This document shows positions 15,505 through 25,413 of a stretch of DNA of 64,000 nt, in pieces. Numbering within the stretch: position 1 is the first letter of the stretch; the number at the start of each line of letters is the position of its first letter. The stretch is from Afifella marina DSM 2698 (GTDB lineage Bacteria; Pseudomonadota; Alphaproteobacteria; Rhizobiales; Afifellaceae): the NCBI RefSeq assembly GCF_900102695.1, contig NZ_FMVW01000010.1:54602-118601 (forward strand), written 5' to 3'. The notes beneath the pieces were generated by a model that saw nothing but the letters and a program-made list of their open reading frames with translations, was not told the DNA's origin and searched no databases. The translations under genes were made by a program, and so were the position numbers.

Positions 15505-16240
15505 TCTTTTGTTTTCCTTGATCGACCAGCATGCTGAGGCCCGCCACGATGAGGGGCAGGATGAGAAGCGCGGATGCACCCATGAAGGGCACGCCGAGCG
15601 GCACGAGAAGTGCGCCGAAGAGAGCGTTCACCATCAACGGCCGCAGCTTCTTCTGGCGGGCAATCAGCGTGGCGAAATAGATGGGAATCATCGCGCCCAG
15701 GGTGGCGCCGACGATGACCGGTACGGAGGCTGCGAGTTGATGGCCGGCCACGGCGCCGATGACGGCGGAGAGCGAGCACATGCCTCCGACCATGCCGCAA
15801 TAGAGAATCGGTCGTGGAGGCGGCTCCTCCATGAGGCGGGGGAGGATGACGGCGAAGGAACTCGCCGAAATCAGGCCGACGCCGCCCAGGGCGCGCCAGA
15901 AGGTCGTCTCCGGCAAGCGCGCCAGGACCGAGGCGACCATGACGATGAAGCGGAGATTGACGATGATGACGGCGACGACGGCCGCGGCCCAAGCGCCGGC
16001 GGTCGCGCCCTCGCTCGTCAGGATCTGCATGGCGGCAGCCTGAGCGGGCGCGGCGACCGTGAGGCTCGTCATCAAAGCGGTCTGCACCGCGTTGAGGCCG
16101 GCTTCAGCGCTGAGCTGGCCGACGCCCATGAACATGACGAGGAAAGTGAGAATCACGACGAGAGCGTCGCCGGCGGCAATGCGGAAAACGTGTGCTGCGG
16201 ACGCCTCTTCGTCGCTGGAGAGGTCTGGGGAGTCTGTCAT
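15497..16240 (-). CDS. azlC: AzlC-family branched-chain amino acid permease
   Basis: 247-residue polytopic membrane protein, large subunit of an AzlCD exporter. The early region AGLNAVQTALMTSLTVAAPAQ and the VNLRFIVMVASV segment match the AzlC pattern (family members have a conserved NxR there). It is transcribed first, then azlD. No regulator gene (AzlB/Lrp) adjoins it. An inverted repeat lies about 85 bases upstream. Confidence 0.88.
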   Translation of the reverse strand: MTDSPDLSSDEEASAAHVFRIAAGDALVVILTFLVMFMGVGQLSAEAGLNAVQTALMTSLTVAAPAQAAAMQILTSEGATAGAWAAAVVAVIIVNLRFIVMVASVLARLPETTFWRALGGVGLISASSFAVILPRLMEEPPPRPILYCGMVGGMCSLSAVIGAVAGHQLAASVPVIVGATLGAMIPIYFATLIARQKKLRPLMVNALFGALLVPLGVPFMGASALLILPLIVAGLSMLVDQGKQKNA

Positions 16241-16706
16241 TGCATCGGGGGAGGGCGTGTCTCAATGTAGAATATTGGATATACCTTTATTCTAGCCCAT
16301 ATATTGTGTCCAGAAAAACTAATCGAAATGAATAGACTTCATTTCGGCGCGATTTTCTGTGCCTGTATATATAATAATAATGAAGATGACTTATTTGTTT
16401 TTGCGCTGCGAGCGCGCGGATCGTCGTCGCGGATGTCTCTGCGTTCGATCATCTTCTGCGCATCCGCTCCTGCGTGGAGACGTCTGACGCGATGCGGGGG
16501 CCGGCGCGTTGCGAATCGCCTGGAGAACCTCACCTTTGAGGTCGAGCGGCGCTCGTTTCAGATTTCCCTCGTGACGATGGAAACGGGACCGGCTTTCGCG
16601 TGGCCCAGCGTTGCCTTGGGCAGGCCGCTTCTGGTGCTCACAGTTCCTGGCACCGACCGTGAAGACACGGTTTCGACGAGATCGTGGGATGAGAAGAGAA
16701 GGAAGG
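16241..16706. promoter_or_regulatory. AT-rich upstream region of azlC with inverted repeat at 16324-16346
   Basis: A perfect nine-base inverted repeat CGAAATGAA-TAGAC-TTCATTTCG (16324-16346) lies in an AT-rich patch with TATAAT at 16370-16375 on the plus strand. It may be the operator for azlCD on the minus strand. The rest, 16380-16706, shows no gene I can support. Confidence 0.35.
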
Positions 16707-16782
16707 TGGCTCCCCGGGCCGGACTCGAACCAGCGACCCAGCGGTTAACAGCCGCTTGCTCTACCAACTGAGCTACCGGGGA
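16707..16782 (-). tRNA. tRNA-Asn (GTT)
   Basis: The reverse strand folds into a standard 76-base cloverleaf including an encoded CCA. The acceptor arm is TCCCCGG with CCGGGGA, the anticodon stem AGCGG/CCGCT encloses CTGTTAA with anticodon GTT, and the T arm is GCTGG-TTCGAGT-CCGGC. The discriminator base is G. Confidence 0.97.
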
Positions 16783-16848
16783 ATTGGGGCGCGATATACC
16801 AAACTCATCGGGCATTGCAAGCATCCTTTCGCAGCCCATTTTTGACGC

Positions 16849-17292
16849 ATGCAAAACAGGCAGGAAGCCGAAGTGGTAAAGAACGACAGCAAGCGGCGCT
16901 CGCGCCTCCATCTTTTCGGCCGGCAGATGCCTCTGCCGCATAGCCCGCTTCTGCGTGTGGGTATCGGGATTCTGCTGGTTCTCGGCGGTCTGTTCGCCTT
17001 CCTGCCGGTGCTCGGCCTGTGGATGCTGCCGCTCGGGCTGATCGTGTTGTCGATCGATATTCCCGCGGTGCGGCGCTGGCGGCGACGGTTCACCGTGTGG
17101 ATTTATACGCGCTATCCGGGCATGGCGCGGCGATTCGACGTGGCCGCGCCCGCCGGCAATGGCAACGGCAAGGCGCCCGTTGCCGGCAAAATCGATTCGC
17201 AAACGCCTTTCGTTTCGCCGGGCGATACAAGCGCGGGCGAAACGAAGCGTACGGCGGAATCGCGCTTGCGACAGTCTTCTGATTCCGTTTAG
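16849..17292 (+). CDS. PGPGW-like small membrane protein
   Basis: 147-residue protein with a basic N-terminus, two closely spaced hydrophobic segments (about residues 38-52 and 55-72) and the core GLWMLPLGLIVLSID followed by PAVRRWRRR, which resembles the PGPGW family of putative transmembrane proteins. The hydrophilic C-terminal 50 residues are variable. Function unknown. It starts 66 bases beyond the 5' end of the divergent tRNA-Asn and ends just before the cobalamin riboswitch. Confidence 0.6.
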   Translation: MQNRQEAEVVKNDSKRRSRLHLFGRQMPLPHSPLLRVGIGILLVLGGLFAFLPVLGLWMLPLGLIVLSIDIPAVRRWRRRFTVWIYTRYPGMARRFDVAAPAGNGNGKAPVAGKIDSQTPFVSPGDTSAGETKRTAESRLRQSSDSV

Positions 17293-17301
17293 TCTTTGAA
17301 A

Positions 17302-17500
17302 TGGTTCCGGTTCCCGAATGGTGCACAGCACCTGGGGATCAAAAGGGAATGCGACAGGGATGACCCAGATCGGGGTCCCTCATCCGCAGCTGCCCCCGCA
17401 ACTGTACGCGGCGAGCCCTCTGCATATGCCACCGGCAACGGGAAGGCGCAGAAGGGGCTGAGACCCGCAAGCCAGGAGACCTGCCGGACCAGGGCAACTC
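17302..17500 (+). ncRNA. Cobalamin riboswitch (B12 element)
   Basis: The conserved blocks of the adenosylcobalamin aptamer occur in order: AAAAGGGAATGCG at 17341-17353, the TGCCCCCGCAACTGTACGCG core at 17391-17410, the ATGCCACCGG and CGGGAAGGCG arms at about 17425-17448, and the B12 box GCAAGCCAGGAGACCTGCC at 17467-17485. It sits upstream of the cobU-cobW-cobN-cobO-cobQ genes on the same strand and should repress them when cobalamin is plentiful. The distance to cobU (about 330 bases) is long for the family. Confidence 0.95.
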
Positions 17501-17533
17501 GAACGCCGTCGGAGGGACGGTAAAGGGGATAGC

Positions 17534-17716
17534 ATGCAAATTTCGCGAAAATTCCCGTCGGCGATTCCATCCAGCACCGGAGCCGGGCGCACCGCAACGA
17601 CCGTTGTCGACCTGCGCACGCGCGTCGAGGCTGGGCAGGGCGGTTTCGCTTTCGTGCCGGGGCAATGTCCGTCGCCTGATCTTTCAGGAACCGCTTCCTC
17701 GCCCGACTGCCGCTGA
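17534..17716 (+). CDS. Possible 60-residue leader ORF after the riboswitch
   Basis: An ATG with AGGGGA at a good distance opens 34 bases after the aptamer and encodes 60 residues without recognisable homology, rich in Ser, Thr and Ala. If translated, its ribosome site is better placed for riboswitch control than that of cobU. It could equally be chance reading in a GC-rich leader. Confidence 0.2.
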   Translation: MQISRKFPSAIPSSTGAGRTATTVVDLRTRVEAGQGGFAFVPGQCPSPDLSGTASSPDCR

Positions 17717-17763
17717 AGCAGAGATGTTTCTTCCCATTCAAGGTGTGGCCGCGGGGCACGCGG

Positions 17764-17787
17764 CCTTCGTGCCGGTCGGCACGAAGG
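17764..17787 (+). terminator. Perfect 10-bp hairpin between riboswitch and cobU
   Basis: CCTTCGTGCC-GGTC-GGCACGAAGG is a perfect ten-pair stem, 47 bases before the cobU start, without a T tract. It may belong to the expression platform or mark an mRNA processing site. Confidence 0.4.
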
Positions 17788-17833
17788 TGAGCAGCCGGCA
17801 GCTTGTGACGCCTGCCTTTCCCCTGGCGCGGGA

Positions 17834-18382
17834 ATGGTCCGCAAAATCCTCATGATAACGACGGCACTCGTTTTGGGCGGCGCCCGCTCGGGAAAAAGCA
17901 CCTATGCGGAACGGCTCGTCGAGGAAACCGGGCTTAACCCCGTCTACGTCGCGACATGCCCTCCAGCGGACGACGATGCGGAGATGGGTGAGCGCATCGC
18001 CGTGCATCAGGCCCGGCGCGGGCCGGCATGGCGCACCGTCGAGGAGCCGATTGCGCTTGCGGACGCCATCGCCCGGGAGGCCGCGCCGGATCGGGCCCTG
18101 CTCGTCGACTGCCTCACACTCTGGCTTTCCAATATTTTGTTCGCCGAAGAGGACATTGCCGTGCGTACGCGCGAGCTTTGTGCGGTCCTCTCCGTGGCGA
18201 AGGGCCCCGTCGTCCTCGTCTCCAACGAGGTCGGCCTCGGCATAGTCCCCGACAACGCCCTTGCTCGTCGCTTCCGCGATGCGCAGGGCCGTCTCAACCA
18301 GGAAATCGCCCGCTCGGCGGAACTGGTCGTCTTCACGGCGGCCGGTCTGCCTCTGGCACTGAAAGGACAGCTTCCTTCATGA
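17834..18382 (+). CDS. cobU: Adenosylcobinamide kinase / guanylyltransferase
   Basis: Bifunctional enzyme (called CobP in the aerobic pathway nomenclature) that phosphorylates adenosylcobinamide and transfers GMP from GTP to give adenosyl-GDP-cobinamide. The P-loop GGARSGKSTYAE lies near the N-terminus, and the C-terminal block VSNEVGLGIVPDNALARRFRD is the most conserved part of the family. An ATG at 17834 or 17852 may be used; the second gives MITTALVLGG, closer to the family start, but neither has a strong ribosome site. The stop overlaps cobW (ATGA). Confidence 0.95.
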   Translation: MVRKILMITTALVLGGARSGKSTYAERLVEETGLNPVYVATCPPADDDAEMGERIAVHQARRGPAWRTVEEPIALADAIAREAAPDRALLVDCLTLWLSNILFAEEDIAVRTRELCAVLSVAKGPVVLVSNEVGLGIVPDNALARRFRDAQGRLNQEIARSAELVVFTAAGLPLALKGQLPS

Positions 18383-19413
18383 CAAACGCTTCGGAACGCA
18401 TTCCCGCGACGATCATCACCGGCTTCCTCGGAGCCGGAAAGACGACGATCATCCGCCACATCCTCGAGAACGCGAACGGCCGGAAGATTGCGCTCATCGT
18501 CAACGAGTTCGGAGATACGGGCTTTGACGGTGGTCTTCTTTCCGATTGCGGCAGTCCTGCCTGCGGTGAGGAGGATATCGTCGAGCTCTCCAATGGCTGC
18601 ATCTGCTGCACGGTGGCCGACGACTTCTTGCCGGCGATGGAAAGTCTCCTCGCACGCGGCGAGGCGCCCGATCACATCGTCATCGAGACCTCAGGCCTCG
18701 CTCTGCCGCAGCCGCTCGTCAAAGCCTTCGCATGGCCTGCAGTCCGTGACCGCGTGACCGTCGACGGGGTGGTGACCGTCGTCGATGCCGAGGCCGTCGC
18801 GGCCGGGCGTATGGCGAGCGACGAAGCGAAGCTCGCCGCGCAGCGCGAAGCCGACCAGTCGCTCGATCATGACGATCCGATCGAGGAATTGTTCGAGGAT
18901 CAGCTGCGCTGCGCCGATCTCATTATCCTGTCGAAGAGCGATCTCGTCGATGAAGCGGGCATGCTGCGCGTGGAAAAGCGCGTCGGCGAGGACAAGCGGG
19001 TCGCCGCTTCGCTGATCCGCGCCACCCACGGCATCGTGCCGCCGGAGGTGCTCTTGGGCGTCGGGGCCGGCGCCGAGGACGACAGCGAGACCCGGCTTTC
19101 GCACCATGAGATGGAAGGCGAGGAGCACGAGCACGACGATTTCGATTCCTTCAGTATCGCCATCACCGCGCCCGACAAGGCCGCGGCCGAAGCACGTATC
19201 GCCAAGGCGCTCGCCATGCCCGGCGTTCTGCGCATCAAGGGACGCCTCGCGATCGACGGCAAAAAGGTGCCGTTGATCGTTCAGGCTGTGGGTCAGAGGC
19301 TGGAGAGCTGGTTTGATCGCGGCAACGGTGAAACGTCAGGCGAGCCGAAGCTCGTGGTGATCGGCCTGTCCGATGTCGATCGGGCGGCCGTCACGGAGGC
19401 CCTCGGAGGCTGA
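18379..19413 (+). CDS. cobW: CobW, GTPase metallochaperone for cobalt insertion
   Basis: 344-residue G3E-family GTPase implicated in cobalt delivery to the CobNST chelatase. The P-loop GFLGAGKTT is at about residues 15-23, the metal-binding CxCC motif appears as NGCICCTVADDF, and a histidine/acid-rich stretch (SHHEMEGEEHEHDD, about residue 240) may also bind metal. The CobW C-terminal domain follows. It overlaps cobU by four bases; cobN starts with TTG one base after its stop. Confidence 0.95.
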   Translation: MTNASERIPATIITGFLGAGKTTIIRHILENANGRKIALIVNEFGDTGFDGGLLSDCGSPACGEEDIVELSNGCICCTVADDFLPAMESLLARGEAPDHIVIETSGLALPQPLVKAFAWPAVRDRVTVDGVVTVVDAEAVAAGRMASDEAKLAAQREADQSLDHDDPIEELFEDQLRCADLIILSKSDLVDEAGMLRVEKRVGEDKRVAASLIRATHGIVPPEVLLGVGAGAEDDSETRLSHHEMEGEEHEHDDFDSFSIAITAPDKAAAEARIAKALAMPGVLRIKGRLAIDGKKVPLIVQAVGQRLESWFDRGNGETSGEPKLVVIGLSDVDRAAVTEALGG

Positions 19414-19414
19414 A

Positions 19415-22400
19415 TTGCATATCTTCAAGGGCCAGAGTCGGGGGCTCGACGCGGCCTCCGAAGCGGTCGATCTCGACCAGAGCCCGGGTGACATCGTCAT
19501 CCTTTCCGCAGCCGATACCGAGATTGCCGGGTTGGCTGCAGCGGCGAACCGGCTGCCGGGTGATTTCCCGGCCGTCAGGCTCGCCAATTGGATGTCGCTT
19601 GCGCATCCCTATTCGGTCGATCTCTATGTCGAGAAGGTGCTGGCCGAGGCGAAGCTGATCGTCGTGCGGCTGCTCGGCGGGGTCGGTTACTGGCGCTACG
19701 GCGTCGAGGAGACGCTGCGGATCGCACGGGGCTCAGGCGCCAAAGTGGCGCTGATGCCGGGCGATACGAAATGGGACGGCGATCTTGCCGCCGAGGGCAC
19801 GCTCGGCGCCGACGAAACGCGGCTGCTCTGGTCCTATCTGGTCGAGGGAGGGGCCGAGAACTTTGAAAACGCGTTGCGGTTCTCGGGCCATCTTCTCGGC
19901 TACGACGAGGCGCCTCCACCACCGAAGACGGTGCCGGCTTTCGGCGTCTACGATTCCGGACTGAAGTCCGTCGAGGGACCGACGGCGGCAATCGTCTTCT
20001 ACCGGGCCCTCGTGCAGTCGGGCCAGACGGCACCGGTGGAAGCGCTTTGCACGGCTCTTGGCGAACGTGGTCTGCGGCCGCTTCCGGTTTTCGTCTCAAG
20101 CCTCAAGGCGGCGGCGGACAAAGACTTCGTAACGGGGCTGTTTCAGGAGCACGATCCTGCGCTTATCTTGAACGCCACTGCGTTCGCACTCGGCAAGACC
20201 GGCGATCCGTCTGCCGAGACCGTTCTCGATGGCGGAAGGCGGCCGGTTCTGCAGGTGACGTTTGCGGGTGTGTCCGAGGCGATCTGGCGTGAACATCCGC
20301 GCGGTCTCTCACCCTCCGATCTCACCATGAACGTGGTGCTGCCGGAGGTCGACGGACGCCTCATCACGCGCGCCGTCTCTTTTAAGGAAGAGGGGGCATT
20401 CGAGCCGCGCACGCAGTGCCGGCCGATGGCGCATCGCCCGCTCGAAGACCGCGTCGCCTTCGTTGCCGATCTCGCGGCGGCCTGGGCGCAGCTTTCGACG
20501 AAGCCGAACGCGGCGAAACATATCGGCATCGTTCTGTCGAACTATCCGAACAAGGATGGTCGGCTCGCAAACGGTGTCGGTCTCGATGCACCGGAATCGA
20601 CCGTTCGCCTCCTGAAGGCCATGGCCGAGGCGGGTTATGACACGGAGGGCGCGCCCGAGACGGGCGAGGCCTTGATGCAAAGAATCCTCGCCGGGCCCAC
20701 GAATGCGATCGACGGACGGGTCGAGCGCACGGGTGGCGAGCGACTTTCGCTCGACGATTATCGAGAATTCTTCCGGGCGCTGCCAGAGAACGTGCAGAGC
20801 GAGGTCGAGGCGGCCTGGGGGCGGCCTGAAGACGATCCGTTCTTCGATCCTGACGAAGGGGCCTTTGCGCTCGCCCTGCATCGCTTTGGGCATGTCGTCA
20901 TCGGCGTGCAGCCGGCGCGCGGCTACAACGTCGATCCGAAGACGAGCTATCATGACCCGGCGCTCGTGCCGCCGCATGGCTATTTCGCCTTTTATGCCTT
21001 TCTGCGGCGCTCATTCGCGGCCGATGCGCTCGTCCATATGGGCAAGCACGGCAACCAGGAATGGCTTCCGGGCAAGGCGCTCGCGCTGTCACAGGATTGC
21101 TTTCCCGAGGCCACCCTCGGGCCCGTGCCGCTCGTCTATCCCTTCATCGTCAACGATCCAGGCGAAGGGGCGCAGGCGAAGCGGCGCGCGGCTGCGGTTA
21201 TCATCGACCATCTGATGCCGCCGATGACGCGCGCCGAAAGCCACGGCGCGGCAGCCGAGCTTGAATATCTGATCGACGAATATGCGGCCGCCGACCTCGT
21301 CGATCCGCGGCGGTCGAAAAAGGTCGCCGAAGCGATCGTGGAGCGCGCGGAAAGCGAGGGTTTTCTTGCCGATCTCGGGATCGCCTCGGGCAAGGAGTCC
21401 CGCGAGGAAATCATCCTCAAGCTCGACGAGCAGATCTGCGACCTGAAAGAGCTTCAAATCCGCGACGGGCTGCACATTCTGGGGCAGTCGCCATGCGGGC
21501 GCCTCAGGACGGATACGCTTGCCGCGCTTGCGCGTGTGCCGCGCGGCGGGGGCGAGGCGGGTGACGCATCACTCTTACGCGCACTCGCCGATGATTTCGG
21601 CCTCCGCTTCGACCCGCTCGATTGCGTGCTGCATGAGCGCTGGGAAGGAAAACGGCCAAAGCTCCTGGCGGATCTCACGGATGCGGCCTGGCGCACCAAC
21701 GGCGACACGGTGGAGCGGCTGGAGATCTTTGCGGCGGCGCTGGTGGCCGCGCTCGTTCCCGAAGCTGAGGCGGGCAGCCCTTCAACGGAACCTGCAAGGG
21801 TTCTGGAAGCGGTCGACGGCGCTCCGGCGGCAACGCCTGCATCCGCTCAGGTGACGTCCGACGACGCGCATCTGTCTCTGCCCTGCGAAGCACCGGGTCC
21901 AAAAACCGAGGCCGTGTTGGCAGGACTTCGCGAGGCGATTGCGCCGACGCTCGATGGGTCCGGTCGAGCCGAGATCGCCGCAACACTTGCCGCGCTCTCG
22001 GGCCGTTTCGTGGCGCCCGGCCCATCCGGCGCACCGACGCGCGGACGCGCCGATTGCCTGCCGACAGGACGCAATTTCTATTCCGTCGACGTCCGTGGCG
22101 TCCCGTCGCGCGCCGCCTTCGATCTCGGCTGGCGTTCGGCACAGCTTCTGGCTGAGCGCTATTTCGCCGACGAAGGCGAATGGCCGACGGCCATGGCGCT
22201 TACCGTCTGGGGCACGTCGAACATGCGCACGGGCGGTGACGATATCGCCCAGGCGCTCGCGCTTCTTGGAACGCGCCCGGTGTGGGAGCAGGCCTCGGGG
22301 CGTGTGACGGGCATCGATGTCGTGCCGCTTTCAGAGCTCGGTCGCCCGCGCATCGATGTGACGCTGCGGATCTCCGGCCTTTTCCGCGACGCTTTTCCGC

Positions 22401-23266
22401 ATCAGATCGATCTCTTCCATCAGGCGGTGCTCGCCGTCTCTGAGCGCGAGGAGCCGGAGGACGCCAATCCGATCGCTGCGCGCATCCGCCAGGACAGCGC
22501 CCGGTTGGGTGAGGCGGGAATGGCGGAGGACGATGCGCGCCGCGCCGCCTCCTTCCGCGTCTTCGGGTCCAAGCCCGGCGCCTATGGTGCCGGCCTGCAA
22601 GCCTTGATCGACGAAGGCATCTGGCAGGAGCGGGGAGATCTTGCGACAGCGTTCCTGGAATGGTCGTCCTATGCCTATGGCGGCGGTTCGGAGGGCGAAG
22701 GTGGCGAGCGGACACGCAAGCTCTTTGAGCGGCGGCTGAAGACGACGGATGCCATCGTGCAGAACCAGGACAACCGCGAGCACGATCTTCTCGATTCCGA
22801 CGATTATTATCAGTTCGAGGGTGGTCTCTCGTCCGCTGTCGAAACGCTGAAAGGGTCGGCGCCGCGGGCCTATCACAACGATCATTCGCGTCCGGAGCGG
22901 CCGGTGATCCGAGGCCTCGATGAAGAGCTCGCACGTGTCGTGCGTGGACGTGCTGCCAATCCGAAATGGATCGAGGGCGTCATGCGCCACGGCTATAAGG
23001 GCGCTTTCGAAATCGCCGCGACGGTTGATTATCTCTTTGCATTCGCGGCAACGACGCCTGCGGTCAAACACCATCATTTCGACCAGCTCTATGCCGCCTA
23101 CCTCGAAGACGAGGATGTGCGTGCCTTTCTGGCCGACAACAATGCGCCGGCGTTGAAAGAGATCGCGGCGCGTTTCAACGAAGCGATCGAGCGCGGCCTG
23201 TGGGCGCCGCGGCGCAACTCGGTCCACAACGAACTTCACGAGCTCGCGAACGGAGGAAGTTTATGA
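19415..23266 (+). CDS. cobN: Cobaltochelatase large subunit CobN
   Basis: A 1283-residue subunit of the aerobic ATP-dependent cobaltochelatase that inserts Co2+ into hydrogenobyrinic acid a,c-diamide with CobS and CobT, neither of which is in this window. Length and conserved segments such as VHMGKHGNQEWLPGK, LGPVPLVYPFIVNDPGEG, ALTVWGTSNMRTGGDD and DDYYQFEGGLSSAVE are diagnostic. The start is taken as TTG at 19415, right after cobW, because the translation MHIFK matches the usual N-terminus; an earlier in-frame ATG inside cobW is unlikely. The stop overlaps cobO (ATGA). A poorly conserved alanine/proline-rich insertion lies around residues 790-825. Confidence 0.96.
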   Translation: MHIFKGQSRGLDAASEAVDLDQSPGDIVILSAADTEIAGLAAAANRLPGDFPAVRLANWMSLAHPYSVDLYVEKVLAEAKLIVVRLLGGVGYWRYGVEETLRIARGSGAKVALMPGDTKWDGDLAAEGTLGADETRLLWSYLVEGGAENFENALRFSGHLLGYDEAPPPPKTVPAFGVYDSGLKSVEGPTAAIVFYRALVQSGQTAPVEALCTALGERGLRPLPVFVSSLKAAADKDFVTGLFQEHDPALILNATAFALGKTGDPSAETVLDGGRRPVLQVTFAGVSEAIWREHPRGLSPSDLTMNVVLPEVDGRLITRAVSFKEEGAFEPRTQCRPMAHRPLEDRVAFVADLAAAWAQLSTKPNAAKHIGIVLSNYPNKDGRLANGVGLDAPESTVRLLKAMAEAGYDTEGAPETGEALMQRILAGPTNAIDGRVERTGGERLSLDDYREFFRALPENVQSEVEAAWGRPEDDPFFDPDEGAFALALHRFGHVVIGVQPARGYNVDPKTSYHDPALVPPHGYFAFYAFLRRSFAADALVHMGKHGNQEWLPGKALALSQDCFPEATLGPVPLVYPFIVNDPGEGAQAKRRAAAVIIDHLMPPMTRAESHGAAAELEYLIDEYAAADLVDPRRSKKVAEAIVERAESEGFLADLGIASGKESREEIILKLDEQICDLKELQIRDGLHILGQSPCGRLRTDTLAALARVPRGGGEAGDASLLRALADDFGLRFDPLDCVLHERWEGKRPKLLADLTDAAWRTNGDTVERLEIFAAALVAALVPEAEAGSPSTEPARVLEAVDGAPAATPASAQVTSDDAHLSLPCEAPGPKTEAVLAGLREAIAPTLDGSGRAEIAATLAALSGRFVAPGPSGAPTRGRADCLPTGRNFYSVDVRGVPSRAAFDLGWRSAQLLAERYFADEGEWPTAMALTVWGTSNMRTGGDDIAQALALLGTRPVWEQASGRVTGIDVVPLSELGRPRIDVTLRISGLFRDAFPHQIDLFHQAVLAVSEREEPEDANPIAARIRQDSARLGEAGMAEDDARRAASFRVFGSKPGAYGAGLQALIDEGIWQERGDLATAFLEWSSYAYGGGSEGEGGERTRKLFERRLKTTDAIVQNQDNREHDLLDSDDYYQFEGGLSSAVETLKGSAPRAYHNDHSRPERPVIRGLDEELARVVRGRAANPKWIEGVMRHGYKGAFEIAATVDYLFAFAATTPAVKHHHFDQLYAAYLEDEDVRAFLADNNAPALKEIAARFNEAIERGLWAPRRNSVHNELHELANGGSL

Positions 23267-23886
23267 GCAAGGCAGAGCTGAGCGAGGACGAGCTCAACCA
23301 GAAGCACGCCGAAAAGATGCGGCGGAAGAAAGAGGCGCGAGACAAGATCATCGCGACGAAGACGATCGAGAAGGGGCTTCTCGTCGTTCATACGGGCAAG
23401 GGCAAGGGCAAGACGACGGCGGGCTTCGGTCTCGTTTTTCGTGCGCTCGGCAATGGCATGAAAGTCGGTATCGCGCAGTTCGTGAAGGGCAAGCGCGACA
23501 CGGGCGAACGCCACGCTTTGGAGAAGTTCTCTGATCAGATCACCGTCGTCTCGACGGGCGAAGGCTTCACGTGGGAGACGCAGGATCGCGAGCATGACAT
23601 TGCCGCTGCGCGCGAGGTCTGGGAAAAGGCCAAGGCGATGATCGAAGACGGAGAACACGATCTCGTTCTCCTCGACGAGCTCAACATCGTCCTGCGCTAC
23701 GATTATCTGCCGCTTGAGGAAGTTCTCGAGGTGATCGAGGCGCGTCCGACGATGAAGCATGTCGTCGTGACTGGCCGTAACGCCAAGGACGAGCTCATTG
23801 AGGCCGCCGACCTCGTCACCGAGATGACGCAGGTGAAGCATCCGTTCCGGTCCGGCGTGAAGGCGCAGGTCGGGATCGAATTCTAG
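23263..23886 (+). CDS. cobO: Cob(I)yrinic acid a,c-diamide adenosyltransferase
   Basis: 207-residue CobO/BtuR-family enzyme that transfers the adenosyl group of ATP to the cobalt of reduced corrinoid. The ATP-binding loop [14 protein letters not shown] is at about residues 44-57, followed by AQFVKGK. A charged N-terminal extension precedes the core. GGAGG precedes the ATG, which overlaps the cobN stop. Confidence 0.96.
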   Translation: MSKAELSEDELNQKHAEKMRRKKEARDKIIATKTIEKGLLVVHTGKGKGKTTAGFGLVFRALGNGMKVGIAQFVKGKRDTGERHALEKFSDQITVVSTGEGFTWETQDREHDIAAAREVWEKAKAMIEDGEHDLVLLDELNIVLRYDYLPLEEVLEVIEARPTMKHVVVTGRNAKDELIEAADLVTEMTQVKHPFRSGVKAQVGIEF

Positions 23887-23914
23887 GCTTTTGCGCCAAC
23901 CCTTCGGAGTTACC

Positions 23915-25411
23915 GTGTCTCGTACCCCCGCCATTATGATCCAGGGCACCGGCTCGCATGTCGGCAAGTCGCTTCTGGTTGCCGGCCTTTGCCGGGCTTT
24001 CAGCAACCGCGGTCTCAAGGTGAGACCCTTCAAGCCGCAGAACATGTCGAACAATGCCGGCGTGACGGCGGATGGCGGCGAGATCGGCCGGGCGCAGATG
24101 ACGCAGGCGCTAGCCGCCCGCGTCCCGCCTTCCGTGCACATGAATCCGGTCCTGCTGAAGCCGGAAAGCGATATCGGGGCGCAGGTGATCGTGCAGGGGC
24201 GGCGCGTCGCGACGCTGAAGGCGCGTGATTACACGGTGCGCAAGCCCGAGTTCCTCGCGGCCGTGATGGACAGCTTCAATCGGCAGCTCGAGGCTGCAGA
24301 CATCGTTGTCGTCGAAGGGGCGGGCTCCCCGGCGGAGGTCAATCTGCGTGAGGGCGATATCGCCAATATGGGCTTTGCGCTGGCGGCCGATGTGCCGGTC
24401 ATTCTCGCCGGAGATATCGAACGCGGCGGTGTCATCGCGAGCCTCGTCGGCTCCCATGCGATTCTTGATGCGGCCGATCGCTCTCTCATTAAAGCATTTA
24501 TTGTCAATCGCTTCCGCGGCGATGTTACACTCTTTGACGAAGGCATGCGGATCATCGAAGAGCGCACCGGATGGGCTGGCCTCGGGGTCGTGCCGCATTT
24601 TCCCGGTGCTGCGAAGCTCCCGGCCGAGGATGTGCTCGGACTCGAAGAACCCGCGGAGACGCCGAAAAAAGGTGCTGCCATCGTGAAGGTGGTCGTGCCG
24701 CGCCTCGGCCGCATCGCCAATTTCGACGACCTCGATCCGTTGCGGCAGGAGCCTGCCGTCGAACTCGTCATCCTCGAGCCGGGCGAGGCGCTGCCGGGTA
24801 ACACAGATCTCGTGCTTCTTCCCGGCTCGAAGTCCACGATTGCCGATCTGGCGGCGCTGCGGGAGGCCGGCTGGGATATCGATATCGCCGCGCATGTGCG
24901 CCGTGGCGGCCACGTTATCGGGATCTGCGGAGGGTTTCAGATGCTCGGCCGCCTGATCGCGGACAAGGACGGCATCGAAGGCGCGCCGCAGAATGTGCGT
25001 GGCCTCGGGCTTCTCGACGTCACCACGAACCTCACCGCCGACAAGACGACCGTGCCGGTGCGGGGCGTGCATATGGCGACGGGTGCGGAGTTTTCAGGTT
25101 ACGAGATCCATGTCGGCGAGACCGTGGGGCCCGGACGCGCTGAACCTTTCGCAAAGCTCGAAGGGCACCCTGATGGAGCCGTCGCCTATGACGGGCGCGT
25201 CATGGGCACCTATGCGCACGGCCTCTTCGGCTCCGACGCCTTCAGGGGAGCTTTCCTCGCCAATCTCGGTGCGACAAGCAGCACGCGCTATGACGAGGGC
25301 GTCGAAGAGGTCCTCGACGCCCTGGCGCAGCATCTCGAAGAGCATCTGCCGCTCGACCACATTTTTGAGATCGCCGCTTCGCGCGGTTCGCACGAGCGCA
25401 AGAGCGCCTGA
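23915..25411 (+). CDS. cobQ: Cobyric acid synthase
   Basis: Glutamine-dependent amidotransferase of about 498 residues that amidates four side chains of adenosylcobyrinic acid a,c-diamide. The N-terminal synthetase half begins [12 protein letters not shown]; the C-terminal glutaminase half has the nucleophile region [10 protein letters not shown] with a cysteine and the later histidine in GTYAHGLFG. The GTG at 23915 with GGAG seven bases upstream is preferred over an earlier TTG at 23891. Confidence 0.95.
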   Translation: MSRTPAIMIQGTGSHVGKSLLVAGLCRAFSNRGLKVRPFKPQNMSNNAGVTADGGEIGRAQMTQALAARVPPSVHMNPVLLKPESDIGAQVIVQGRRVATLKARDYTVRKPEFLAAVMDSFNRQLEAADIVVVEGAGSPAEVNLREGDIANMGFALAADVPVILAGDIERGGVIASLVGSHAILDAADRSLIKAFIVNRFRGDVTLFDEGMRIIEERTGWAGLGVVPHFPGAAKLPAEDVLGLEEPAETPKKGAAIVKVVVPRLGRIANFDDLDPLRQEPAVELVILEPGEALPGNTDLVLLPGSKSTIADLAALREAGWDIDIAAHVRRGGHVIGICGGFQMLGRLIADKDGIEGAPQNVRGLGLLDVTTNLTADKTTVPVRGVHMATGAEFSGYEIHVGETVGPGRAEPFAKLEGHPDGAVAYDGRVMGTYAHGLFGSDAFRGAFLANLGATSSTRYDEGVEEVLDALAQHLEEHLPLDHIFEIAASRGSHERKSA

Positions 25412-25413
25412 GA

